This document shows, piece after piece, positions 48,613-57,455 of a DNA stretch of 64,000 nucleotides. The notes below the pieces were generated by a model. The model saw only the letters and a list, made by a program, of their open reading frames with translations. It was not told the origin of the DNA and did not search any database. The stretch is from Micromonospora kangleipakensis. Lineage in GTDB: Bacteria > Actinomycetota > Actinomycetes > Mycobacteriales > Micromonosporaceae. Location: NCBI RefSeq assembly GCF_004217615.1, contig NZ_SHLD01000001.1, positions 3,782,001 through 3,846,000 of the forward strand. Direction: 5' to 3'. The first letter of the stretch is position 1. Each line of letters starts with the position of its first letter. Both the position numbers and the translations under genes were made by a program.

Positions 48613-48618
48613 TCTGCC

Positions 48619-50392
48619 ATGACCACGGACGCCGCCCGCCCGCCCGGGCTCGCCGCCCTGCTGCCGTACCTGCGCGCCCACCGCGGCACCCTCGCCGTGG
48701 TGGGCGCGCTGTCGCTGGCCGGCGCCGGGGCCTCCCTCGGGCAGCCCCTGCTCACCCGGGTGGTGCTGGACCGGATGACCGCCGCCCGGCCGATCGCCGG
48801 GCTCGTCGTCGCGCTGGTGGCCCTGGTGGTGGCCGGCGCGGCGGTCGGCGGTCTCCGCGACTACCTGCTGCAACGGACCGCGGAGGGGCTGGTGCTGGGC
48901 ACCCGCCGCCGGCTCGCCGGGCACCTGCTGCGGCTGCCGATCGCCGAGTACGACCGCCGACGCACCGGCGACCTGCTCTCCCGGGTCGGCTCGGACACCA
49001 CCCTGCTGCGGGCGGTGGTCACCTCCGGGCTCTTCGAGACCGTCACCGGGGCCGTGATGGTGCTCGGCGCCGGGACCGCGATGCTGCTGCTCGACCCGCC
49101 GCTGTTCGGGGTGACGCTGGGCGCCGTCGCGGTCGGCATCGGGTTCGCCCTCACCGGTCGGCATCGGGTTCGCCCTCACCGTCGCCCGCCGGGTACGCGG
49201 GCTGGCCCGCCGGGCCCAGGAGCGCGTCGGTGAGATGACCTCCGCCGTCGAGCGGGCCATCTCGGCCGCCCGCACCATCCGGGCCAGCCGGGCCGAGACG
49301 CGGGAGGCGGAGACCGTCGCCGGCAGCGCCGCCGAGGCGTACGCGGCGGGGCTGCGGGTGGCCCGGGTGCAGGCGCTGGTCGGCCCGGCCAGCACGGTCA
49401 CCATCCAGGGCGCCTTCCTGCTGGTGCTGGCCGTCGGCGGGGCCCGGGTGGCCGCCGGGGCGATCAGCGTCGGCGACCTGGTCGCCTTCGTGATGTTCCT
49501 GTTCTTCCTGGTGCTGCCGCTGGGGCAGGCGGTGCACGCGTACACCCAGTTGCAGAGCGGGCTGGGCGCCCTCGCCCGGATCGAGGAGATCCTCGCCGTA
49601 CCGGAGGAGGGGGCCGGCGATCGGCGGGCCCGGCCGGTGGTGGCCCCGGCGGCCGGCGGGCCGGCGGCGATCCGGTTCGACCGGGTCGGGTTCGGCTACC
49701 CGGGCGGGCCGCCGGTGCTGCACGGGGTGAGCTTCACCGTGCCGGCCGGCACCCGGACCGCCCTGGTTGGCCCCTCCGGCGCCGGCAAGTCGACGCTGCT
49801 CGCCCTGGTCGAACGCTTCTACGAGGTCACCGAGGGCGCCCTGTGCCTGGACGGGGTGGACGTGCGCAACCTGCCCCGCGACGCGCTGCGGGCCCGGCTC
49901 GGGTACGTCGAGCAGGAGGCCCCGGTCCTCGCCGGCACGCTGCGGGAGAACCTGCTGATCACCGCGCCGGACGCCCCGGACGACCGGCTCCTGGCCGTCC
50001 TCGACGAGGTCAACCTGGGCCACCTGGCCGAGCGGGCGCCCGAGGGGCTGGGCGTGCAGGTCGGTGAGGGTGGCGTGCTGCTCTCCGGGGGTGAGCGGCA
50101 GCGGCTGGCCATCGCCCGGACACTGCTGGCCGGCCCGCCGGTGCTCCTGCTCGACGAGCCGACCAGCAACCTCGACGCCCGCAACGAGGCGGCGCTGCGC
50201 CGGGCCATCGACGCGGTGGCCGTCCGGCGTACCCTGTTGATCGTGGCGCACCGCCTCTCCACCGTCGTGGACGCGGACCAGATCGTGGTCCTCGACGGGG
50301 GCCGGGTGGTCGCCGTCGGCAGCCACGACGAGCTGACCGTTACCAGCCCCCTCTACCGGGAGCTGGCCACCCACCAGCTCCTCGTCAGCTGA
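48619..50392 (+). pseudogene. ABC exporter half-transporter, split by a 25-bp tandem duplication
   Basis: The first frame (48619-49233) encodes transmembrane helices 1-4 of a type-IV ABC exporter. A second frame (ATG 49235 to 50392, 385 aa) encodes the rest of the membrane domain and the ATPase: Walker A G-P-S-G-A-G-K-S, signature L-S-G-G-E-R-Q-R, Walker B L-L-L-D-E-P, H-loop A-H-R. Between them bases 49131-49155 are repeated exactly at 49156-49180. Removing one copy restores a single 582-aa protein of normal length. TGA (49231-49233) is followed one base later by ATG 49235, so the second part could be translated by reinitiation. Confidence 0.85.
49131..49180 (+). repeat. Perfect 25-bp tandem duplication inside ABC exporter gene
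   Basis: Two identical 25-base units (49131-49155 and 49156-49180), each starting GGTCGGCATC and ending GCCCTCACC. Because 25 is not a multiple of three, the duplication shifts the frame and leads to the stop at 49231. Confidence 0.95.
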
Positions 50393-50489
50393 CCCCGCGG
50401 CAAAGGCCCTGAGCTGGGCGGATGCCGCCAATTCCGGACACCGGCGCGACCTGCCGACCGCCGGGCCGCACAATCGCGTTCGGTTCGCG

Positions 50490-50495
50490 TACCGT
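50490..50495 (+). promoter_or_regulatory. Possible -10 box (TACCGT) of secA2
   Basis: TACCGT lies eight bases before ATG 50504. No Shine-Dalgarno is visible, so the transcript is probably leaderless or nearly so. Confidence 0.4.
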
Positions 50496-50503
50496 TGCCG
50501 CTC

Positions 50504-52798
50504 ATGGGTGTGTCGCAACGGTTGAAGAGCAGGTTCCGGCAGTTCCTCCAGCGGCCGGGAACGACGGTCGAGCTGGCCCCGCTGGCGAAGCTGCTGCCGG
50601 CCATCGAGGCGCGCGAGGAAGAGCTGCAGGCGCTCGACGCCGCCGAGCTGACCGAGGCCGCCGGCGCCGCCAGCGGGTACGAGGAGATCTGCGCGGTCGG
50701 CCGGGAGGCCGCCCGCCGCGGCCTGGACCAGCGGCCGTACGACGTGCAGCTGCTCGGCGCGATGGCGCTGCTCTCCGGCAAGGTCGCCGAGATGGCCACC
50801 GGTGAGGGCAAGACGCTCACCGCCACCATCGCCGCGTACGGGCACGTGCGGATGGGCAACGGCCCGGTCCACGTGCTCACCGTCAACGACTACCTGGCCC
50901 GCCGCGACGCCGAGTGGATGGGCCCGGTCTACACCCTGCTCGGGCTCACCGTCGGCTGGGTCAACGAGGCGTCCACCCCCGAGGAGCGGCGCGCCGCGTA
51001 CGCCTGCGACGTCACCTACGTCTCGGTCAGCGAGGCCGGCTTCGACTACCTGCGCGACCAGCTCGTCACCGACATCGACGACCGGGTCCAGCAGCCGCTG
51101 CGGACCGCCATCGTCGACGAGGCCGACTCGATCCTGATCGACGAGGCCCGGGTGCCGATGGTCCTCGCCGGCGCGGTCTCCGGCGAGCAGGACCCGGTGC
51201 ACGCCGCCGCCGCGCTGGTGCGCGGGCTGCGCAAGGGCCGGCACTACACCGTCGCCGAGGACGGCCGCAGCGTCGCCTTCACCGCCGCCGGCCTGGCCAC
51301 CGTCGAGGCCAAGCTCGGCGGCATCGACCTGTACGACGAGGAGCACGTCGGGCAGCTCTCCGCGGTGAACGTGGCGCTGCACGCGCGGGCCCTGCTGCAC
51401 CGTGACGTCGACTACATCGTCCGGGACGGCTCGGTCGAGCTGATCGACGAGATGCGCGGCCGGGTGGCCCAGCGCCGCCGCTGGCCGGACGGGCTCCAGG
51501 CCGCGGTCGAGGCGAAGGAGGGCCTGGACGCGACCGCCGAGGGCGAGGTGCTCGGCACGATCGCCGTGCAGGCGTTCATCGCGCTCTACCCGAAGGTCTG
51601 CGGGATGACCGCGACCGCGGTGCTCGTCGGCGACCAGCTGCGGGAGTTCTTCGGCCTCGAGGTGGCGGTGATCCCGCCGAACACGCCGTGCGTCCGCGAG
51701 GACGAGTCGGACCGGATCTACGCCACCCGGGCCGAGAAGGAGGAGGCGCTGATCGACGAGATCAAGCGCTGCCACGAGCAGGGCCGGCCGGTGCTGGTCG
51801 GCACCCTGGACGTCAAGGAGTCCGAGGGGCTGGCCGCCGGGCTGCACGCCGCGGGGGTGCCCTGCGTGGTGCTCAACGCCAAGAACGACGACGAGGAGGC
51901 GGCGATCATCGCCGAGGCCGGCGCGTACGGCGCGGTGACCGTCTCCACCCAGATGGCCGGCCGGGGCGTCGACATCCGGCTCGGCGGCAGCGACCAGGTC
52001 GACCGGGAGCGGGTCGCCGAGCTGGGCGGCCTGTACGTGATGGGCAGCGGCCGGCACGACAGCCGCCGGGTCGACGACCAGCTGCGCGGCCGGGCCGGCC
52101 GGCAGGGCGACCCGGGCGGCTCGGTCTTCTTCGTCAGCCTGGAGGACGACCTGGTGGCCCGGCACGCCGGCGACGCCGTCCCGGCCTCGCCGCGGATGAA
52201 CGCCGACGGCCTGGTCACCGATCCGCAGGTGGACTACGCGGTGGAGCACGCCCAGCGGGTCGCCGAGGGCGTCAACCACGAGATCCACCGCAACACCTGG
52301 CGCTACAGCGTGGTGATCGAGCAGCAGCGCAAGGCCCTCGCGGAGCGGCGCGAGCGGCTGCTCACCAGCGACATCGCCGCGCTGATGCTGCTGGAGCGGG
52401 TGCCGGAGAAGGCCGGTGAGATGGACGAGGACCTGCTCGCCGACGCGGCCCGGTCGATCGCCCTCTACCACCTGGACCGGCTCTGGGCCGACCACCTGGC
52501 CGAGCTCTCCGAGGTCCGGGAGGGCGTGCACCTCCGCGCGCTGGGCCGGCTCGACCCGCTCGACGAGTTCCACCGCAGCGCCGTGCCGGCGTTCAACGCG
52601 CTGATCCCGGAGATCGAGACGCGGACCATCGCCACCTTCGAGGAGACCGAGTTCGACGAGGGCTGGGAGCCGGACGCCTCGAAGCTGGTCCGGCCGAGCG
52701 CCACCTGGACGTACCTGGTGCACGACAACCCGTTCGGCTCCGAGCTGGACCGGTTGATCGCCTCCGTGGGGCGGCGGCTCATCTCCGGTTCCCGCTGA
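50504..52798 (+). CDS. secA2: Accessory Sec translocase ATPase SecA2
   Basis: 764 aa, shorter than housekeeping SecA and close to actinobacterial SecA2. Walker A is M-A-T-G-E-G-K-T-L and Walker B V-D-E-A-D-S-I-L-I-D-E-A-R. The second helicase domain contains T-Q-M-A-G-R-G-V-D-I and the L-R-G-R-A-G-R-Q-G-D-P-G motif. It has no C-terminal zinc-binding tail. It powers export of a subset of proteins through SecYEG. It is monocistronic, ended by a strong hairpin at 52807-52848. Confidence 0.93.
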   Translation: MGVSQRLKSRFRQFLQRPGTTVELAPLAKLLPAIEAREEELQALDAAELTEAAGAASGYEEICAVGREAARRGLDQRPYDVQLLGAMALLSGKVAEMATGEGKTLTATIAAYGHVRMGNGPVHVLTVNDYLARRDAEWMGPVYTLLGLTVGWVNEASTPEERRAAYACDVTYVSVSEAGFDYLRDQLVTDIDDRVQQPLRTAIVDEADSILIDEARVPMVLAGAVSGEQDPVHAAAALVRGLRKGRHYTVAEDGRSVAFTAAGLATVEAKLGGIDLYDEEHVGQLSAVNVALHARALLHRDVDYIVRDGSVELIDEMRGRVAQRRRWPDGLQAAVEAKEGLDATAEGEVLGTIAVQAFIALYPKVCGMTATAVLVGDQLREFFGLEVAVIPPNTPCVREDESDRIYATRAEKEEALIDEIKRCHEQGRPVLVGTLDVKESEGLAAGLHAAGVPCVVLNAKNDDEEAAIIAEAGAYGAVTVSTQMAGRGVDIRLGGSDQVDRERVAELGGLYVMGSGRHDSRRVDDQLRGRAGRQGDPGGSVFFVSLEDDLVARHAGDAVPASPRMNADGLVTDPQVDYAVEHAQRVAEGVNHEIHRNTWRYSVVIEQQRKALAERRERLLTSDIAALMLLERVPEKAGEMDEDLLADAARSIALYHLDRLWADHLAELSEVREGVHLRALGRLDPLDEFHRSAVPAFNALIPEIETRTIATFEETEFDEGWEPDASKLVRPSATWTYLVHDNPFGSELDRLIASVGRRLISGSR

Positions 52799-52806
52799 TC
52801 GCTGCC

Positions 52807-52848
52807 AGGGGTCCCTTCCGGCGCGCCGGCCGCGCGGAAGGGACCCCT
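52807..52848 (+). terminator. Strong hairpin terminator after secA2
   Basis: A 14-bp perfect stem (52807-52820 with 52835-52848) with an inner GC-rich loop that can pair further, followed by TT. Confidence 0.9.
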
Positions 52849-52988
52849 TTGCACGGTTTCGATCCCGGTTTGGGAGGGTAGTAGCCCGAGGCTTTCGAGT
52901 CAGGGAGAGGCAGCGGGATGAGACAGGCAATGGCGCCGGACGGGGATGTCGCGTGGTCGTACGCTCCGGGGGCGGGGACCGCGAGCCG

Positions 52989-53729
52989 GTGAACCTGGAC
53001 ATGCGGGAGTCGCCCATCGACGCGCTGGGCGTGCTGGAGACCGCGGCACTGCTGAGGGAGCTGACCGCCGGCCTGATCGCGGTCACCGACTTCGACGAGG
53101 CGCTGGAGCAGCTGGTCCGGATCGCCCGGGACGCCGTACCGGGGGTGAACTGCTGCGGGTTCACCGCGCTGCGGGCGGGCGAGCCGGCCGGCGTGGCCGC
53201 CTCCGACCCCCGGCTGGCCGAGCTGGACGACCTGCGGCACGGCCCCGACTCGCCGGCGATGAGCGCCATCCGCCGCCGCGAAATGATCATCGCGGCGGAC
53301 CTGGCGGAGGAGTTGCGCTGGCCGGCCTGGACCAGCCGGGCCCTCGGCCTGGGCGTCCGCGGGGTGATCTCCGCGCCGGTCGACGTCGACGAGCAGGTCA
53401 TCGGCGCGATCAACCTGTACGCCGAGTCGGCGGAGGGGCTGACCACCCGGCACCAGCTCACCGCGATGCTCCTCGCCGAGCACGCCGGGCTGCTCCTGGC
53501 CGCGGTCCGCGACCGGGCCCGGCAGGCGGCGAAGGCCGGCCAGCTGGACTCCGCCCTGCTGGCGGAGGGGGTCGTCGGGCAGGCCATCGGGGTGATCATG
53601 ACGCAGCGCGGCTGTCCGGCCCCGGAGGCGCTGGACGTGCTCCGCAGCGCCGCCGCCTCGTTGGACATACCGCTGCGCGAGGTGGCCGAGCGGTTGGTGA
53701 TCACCGTCTCCCGTCCCCGGGAGAGCTGA
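52989..53729 (+). CDS. GAF-ANTAR domain protein
   Basis: About 246 aa. A GAF domain (~30-170; F-D-E-A-L-E-Q-L-V-R-I-A, V-N-C-C-G-F-T) precedes a C-terminal ANTAR RNA-binding domain with G-V-V-G-Q-A-I-G-V-I-M and D-V-L-R-S-A-A. ANTAR proteins bind paired hairpins in leader RNAs and stop transcription termination. The ligand of the GAF domain is unknown. GTG 52989 is preferred; GTG 52953 would add 12 residues with no family similarity. No target leader is obvious nearby. Confidence 0.88.
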   Translation: MNLDMRESPIDALGVLETAALLRELTAGLIAVTDFDEALEQLVRIARDAVPGVNCCGFTALRAGEPAGVAASDPRLAELDDLRHGPDSPAMSAIRRREMIIAADLAEELRWPAWTSRALGLGVRGVISAPVDVDEQVIGAINLYAESAEGLTTRHQLTAMLLAEHAGLLLAAVRDRARQAAKAGQLDSALLAEGVVGQAIGVIMTQRGCPAPEALDVLRSAAASLDIPLREVAERLVITVSRPRES

Positions 53730-53806
53730 ACGCCGTTCGTTTCGTCCCAATGGCGGTCGGGTAGCACTCTGGACTGGCGAGCTGCACCAATCCTGGGGAG
53801 GAAGCG

Positions 53807-54307
53807 ATGGAGAGCCGACTGCGGGTGCAGGGGCACCCCATCCAACCGATGCTGGTGACGTTCCCGTTCGGGCTCTTCGTCAGCGCCGCGGTGTTCGACC
53901 TGGCCGATGTCGCCGGTGGCCCCGCCTTCCTCGGCGAGGTGGGCTACTGGAGCGCGGTCGCCGCGCTGGTCGCGGCCGCCCTGGCCACCGTCGCCGGGAT
54001 GGTCGACCTGTGGGACGTCCGGGCCGGCCGGACCCGCCGGACCGCGGTCACCTTCAACCTGGTCAACGCCGCGATGGCGGGGCTGTTCCTGCTCGCCTGT
54101 CTGATCCGGGCCCAGGCGCCGCAGCGGGGCGCCACCGGCGCGCTGCTCGCCGCCGAGCTGCTCGCTCTGGCCGTGGGCGCGGTCGGGGTCTGGCTGGGCG
54201 CCCGGCTGATGCGCCAGTTCGACCGGGGCCGCGTCGAGCCGAGCGGCTTCGAGGCGCTGGGCACGGTCAGCGGCTCGACCGTAGAGATCGTCCGACCGCC
54301 GGCCTGA
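53807..54307 (+). CDS. DUF2231 membrane protein
   Basis: 166 aa with four hydrophobic helices. R-V-Q-G-H-P-I-Q-P-M-L-V-T-F-P-F-G is the DUF2231 start signature (H-P-x-H/Q-P), and G-M-V-D-L lies after helix 2. GGGGAGGAAGCG gives a strong ribosome site. The function of the family is not known. Confidence 0.92.
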   Translation: MESRLRVQGHPIQPMLVTFPFGLFVSAAVFDLADVAGGPAFLGEVGYWSAVAALVAAALATVAGMVDLWDVRAGRTRRTAVTFNLVNAAMAGLFLLACLIRAQAPQRGATGALLAAELLALAVGAVGVWLGARLMRQFDRGRVEPSGFEALGTVSGSTVEIVRPPA

Positions 54308-54382
54308 CACCCCCGCACCCCGTCGCGCCGCGCCCGTCGACCCGGGCGGGGAAAACCCGTTGCCGTGCCCGGCCGCCGGCGG

Positions 54383-54388
54383 CAGGCT
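54383..54388 (+). promoter_or_regulatory. Possible -10 box (CAGGCT) of methyltransferase gene
   Basis: CAGGCT lies six bases before ATG 54395. It is the same hexamer and nearly the same spacing as at the AraC gene. Confidence 0.25.
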
Positions 54389-54394
54389 CGCCGA

Positions 54395-55154
54395 ATGCGC
54401 GCGGACCGTGACTTCGATGACCTGATCGCCGAGGGCGCCGGGGTGCCGGTCGACGGCTGGGACTTCTCCTGGCTGGCCGGGCGGGCCACCGAGGAGCGCC
54501 CCCCGTGGCGCTACGCCCGGCTGGTCGGCGCCCGGATGGCCACCGTCGCCGCCGCGCTCGACATCGACACCGGCGGGGGAGAGGTGCTCGCCGAGACGCC
54601 CACGCCGCCGCCGCTGCTGGTCGCCACCGAGGCCTGGCCGCCGAACGTCGAGGTCGCCCGCCATACAGTGCGCCGGGTCGGCGCCACCGTGGTGCGGGTG
54701 GCCGGGACGCCCCCACTGCCGTTCCGGGACGGCGCGTTCGACCTGGTCACCAGCCGACCCGGTGGAGACCTGGTGGTACGAGATCGCCCGGGTGCTCCGC
54801 CCCGGTGGGAGCTATCTGTCCCAGCAGATCGGGGCGGGCACGGTCCGCGAGCTGAGCGAGGCGATCCTCGGCCCGCTCCCACCGCCGGCCAGCCGGCATC
54901 CGGAGCAGGCGGTCGCCGCCGCCCGGGCCGCCGGCCTGGAGGTCGTCGAACTGCGTACGGCCACCCTGCGGACGGTCTTCCACGACATCGCCGCCGTGGT
55001 GTACTTCCTGCGCAAGGTGATCTGGACCGTGCCCGGCTTCACCGTCGACCGCTACCGCGACGAGCTGCGCCGCCTGCACGACCGCATCCGCGCCGAGGGC
55101 CCCTTCGTCGCCCACGCCCAACGCTTCCTCATCGAAGCCCGCCACCGTTCCTAA
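54395..55154 (+). pseudogene. Class I SAM methyltransferase, broken by a 2-base deletion
   Basis: Frame 1 (from ATG 54395) runs through the SAM domain up to F-D-L-V-T-S-R, then turns into Arg/Pro-rich nonsense. Frame 3 resumes the family sequence at V-E-T-W-W-Y-E-I-A-R-V-L-R-P-G-G and continues to TAA 55154. Inserting two bases (CC) near 54756-54757 gives S-R-H-P-V-E-T-W-W and joins the halves into one ~253-aa protein. The motif S-R-H-P is what related enzymes have (from memory). An IS607-type element abuts the stop codon. Confidence 0.75.
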
Positions 55155-56787
55155 AGACTGAGCGGGAGTGAGTTCTGTTGCCAGAACCCGTGCTCGGCCG
55201 AACGCCCCGAACGGTGTTGGGCGTTCTGGTCCCCCGCGTTCTCACCGCATCCGGCGCCGACCGATCGTGTCCGTGGTCCGGGAATGCGGGGGCGGGTTTC
55301 CTCGCGCCGTGTGGTGCCCGGTCCGGCCTGGGCGGTCCGATGCCCGGCACGATCACTCTGGTCGTGCGGAGGCGGTGCCGTCCGTCGCCGGATCGGGTGC
55401 CCCCCCAGGGCACGCCGTCCGATCGCCACCGCTGCCGCGTGATGGCGAGTGGTCTTGCGATTCTTGCTGGTGAAGGGCTTCTGCCAGTGCTGCGCGCCCC
55501 ACTTGCTCGTGTAGGCCGGGTCCACGACGACGATGGTGATGCCGAGTTCGGTCGCCATACTGACGAGCCGGGCGCGTAGGTTGCTCACGGGCATGCCGGA
55601 GATCAGCTTGCGGAACCGCTTGCGGCGGCCGTGCTTCTCGCGGGTCTTCTCCGCTGCGAAGTCGAGGTCTTCGACCGCGATCGACAGGTTGTGCCGCTTG
55701 GCGAAGTGCAGCAGCCGGATGAGCGCATGCCGGACCTGGGCATCACGGTGCTGCGCGGTGCCGGACAGGTCGTAGCCGTAGGTGAGCGGGGCGCCGAGCG
55801 GGTTGCCGTGCTCATCCAGACGCCAGGCGGCCAGGTGGTCGGCGTTGGTGTCCACGCCGATCAGGCCGCCGACACGGGCGGCGTTCAGGGGCGCGGTCTT
55901 GACCGGCGGGATCGTCCACGAAGCGGTCAGGTACCAGCGGCCCTTGGCGACGTCTTCGTGGATGCGGTAGGCCACCGCCCGGTTCGCGGTGACACGGTCG
56001 CGCCACTGCTCGCCCCGATGCGGGAAAGACACCTTCACGGCGAGCACGTATCGGCCGTGCCGTGCGTTGGCCAGGTGTGCCAGCGGCGCGGGCAGTTTGA
56101 GGGAGACTTCGCCGTCGGGGGTGAGCGGATCGTCTCGTTTCCGAACCGCTTCCCGGACTCTCCGTCGGCTTGGAGGAACCGCCGCTCGGCTTCCCACCTG
56201 CGGCGCCACTGTGGCTCAGTGAGCTGGGCGTCCTCCAGGTTGTTGCGGGCATTCAGCAGCCGCTTGCCGCCGCGTACCACGCGTACGCGGCCCTGTTCCC
56301 GGTCGGCCCGCTCGGCCTCCAGCCGGCACTGGAGCAGGTGCAGGCGGCGCGTCTTGGCGAACCACTCCTGCCGGGTGCGGTAGCCGCCCGGCGCCCGCTT
56401 GCTGCCCTTCTCGCCCACCGGCAGCGACAGGCGGTGCCCGATCGTCGCGATACCGGCCTCAAGAAACTGGATGTGCGCGAGCTGGGCGCGTCGAGACAGC
56501 GCCCACTGATCGTGCGAAGCTTTCGAGATCGACCCGGCCCACCGCGAGGAAGAATCCTCGGTCAGAGCACGCTTCCGATCCGCCCACGCGTCGGTGTCGT
56601 GATCCAGACCGGCAGCGCAACGCGCCTTGAGATCCCGCCCCGCCAGAACACCGAGATGCTCACCTACGGCGCGGAGAACTTTCTCATCCGCAGGCGTGAG
56701 GCCCTTGAGCCGGTCCCGGATCGCCACTCCCGAGGGGCCGAGGCCGACGAACGGCGGGTCGATCGGCCGTAGCTTGGAATCAGCCAT
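55151..56787 (-). pseudogene. tnpB: TnpB (RuvC-type RNA-guided nuclease of IS607), frameshifted
   Basis: The N-terminal half (56787 to ~56125) and C-terminal half (~56125 to 55151) are in different frames. Adding one base near 56121-56126 restores T-I-R-V-T-P-D-G-E-V-S and a protein of ~545 aa. RuvC Asp is in I-G-V-D-T-N-A-D-H-L and RuvC Glu in I-A-V-E-D-L-D-F. The zinc-ribbon cysteines expected after V-D-P-A-Y-T-S are missing (K-W-G-A-Q-H-W), and the RuvC-III region reads T-R-H-H-A-A-A with no Asp. It belongs to the 'TnpB-related' branch seen in actinomycetes. Confidence 0.8.
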
Positions 56788-57356
56788 GCTCGGCGGCCTC
56801 CAGGGCCTTCTGCGCACGGTTGCGGGCCGAACGGCGCCCGTAAAGACCGGCGCAGAACGATGTCAGCACCTCTACCATGTCGCGCACCAGGTCGCCTTCG
56901 ACCTCGCCGTCATCCAGCACCACCAGACGGCGCCCGGCGGCGGACAGGGCAGCCTCAACCAGCTCGACGTTCATTCGCCCGAGCCGGTCTTTGTGCTCCA
57001 CCACGATCGTGGTCACGCCCGCATCGGCCAGCAGCCGCTTCACCTTCGACCGGGCACCGTTCATGCCCGAGCCAACCTCGGACTCCACCCGCACCACCCG
57101 ATGCCCAGCGGAAGCGGCCCATCGGGTCAGTCGGGCGACCTGCCCCTCAAGACCATCTTTCTGATCGTGGGACGAGACCCTCGCATACAGGCCCAGGCCG
57201 TCGACCGCCTCGGGTGTGGTGTTGGCTTCGACGTTCACCAAGATCATGCACGGTCCGACCCGCTGAGCCGGTACCGGCAACGTCCCATCACGGAACCAGC
57301 GATACGCGGTCTGCGGATGCACGCCCTACGCCCCTCGCCCATTCCGTCAGATTCAC
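56780..57356 (-). pseudogene. tnpA: IS607-family serine recombinase TnpA, frameshifted at its N-terminus
   Basis: From GTG 57356 the protein begins M-N-L-T-E-W-A-R-G-V, then a run of three C (57324-57326, plus strand) shifts the frame. With one base fewer it reads G-V-H-P-Q-T-A-Y-R-W-F, the MerR-like HTH of IS607 TnpA. From GTG 57322 the rest is intact: the serine-recombinase nucleophile is in Y-A-R-V-S-S, followed by H-K-D-R-L-G-R and a basic tail. The internal GTG would give a 180-aa protein lacking the first ~11 residues of the HTH. Confidence 0.75.
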
Positions 57357-57455
57357 ACGAAGAAAATAGCACTCACTCGATCATGCTTACCCTCACTCAC
57401 ACGACCTCGGAGGCGAACAGTTGACCACCCCTGACCGGAGCCCCCACCGGGGGGG

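Larger units (their letters stand above)
55151..57400. mobile_element. Decayed IS607-type (TnpA serine recombinase + TnpB) element
   Basis: Genes run on the minus strand in the order tnpA (57356 to 56780) and tnpB (56787 to 55151), overlapping by eight bases as usual for IS607. Both genes contain single-base frame errors. The left edge coincides with the methyltransferase stop codon. The right edge is estimated near 57390-57420 from a drop in GC content and is not exact. IS607 elements insert without target-site duplication, so no flanking repeat is expected. Confidence 0.8.

Noticed and set aside
47911..48618. Long N-terminal extension of the first ABC exporter frame
   Set aside because: It runs antagonistically through the MDR dehydrogenase gene in another frame; the exporter's family sequence begins at ATG 48619.
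49151..54664. Very long minus-strand open frame (over 1800 codons) opposite the ABC, secA2, GAF-ANTAR and DUF2231 genes
   Set aside because: Low-complexity composition with no domain; it mirrors the codon bias of well-supported plus-strand genes.
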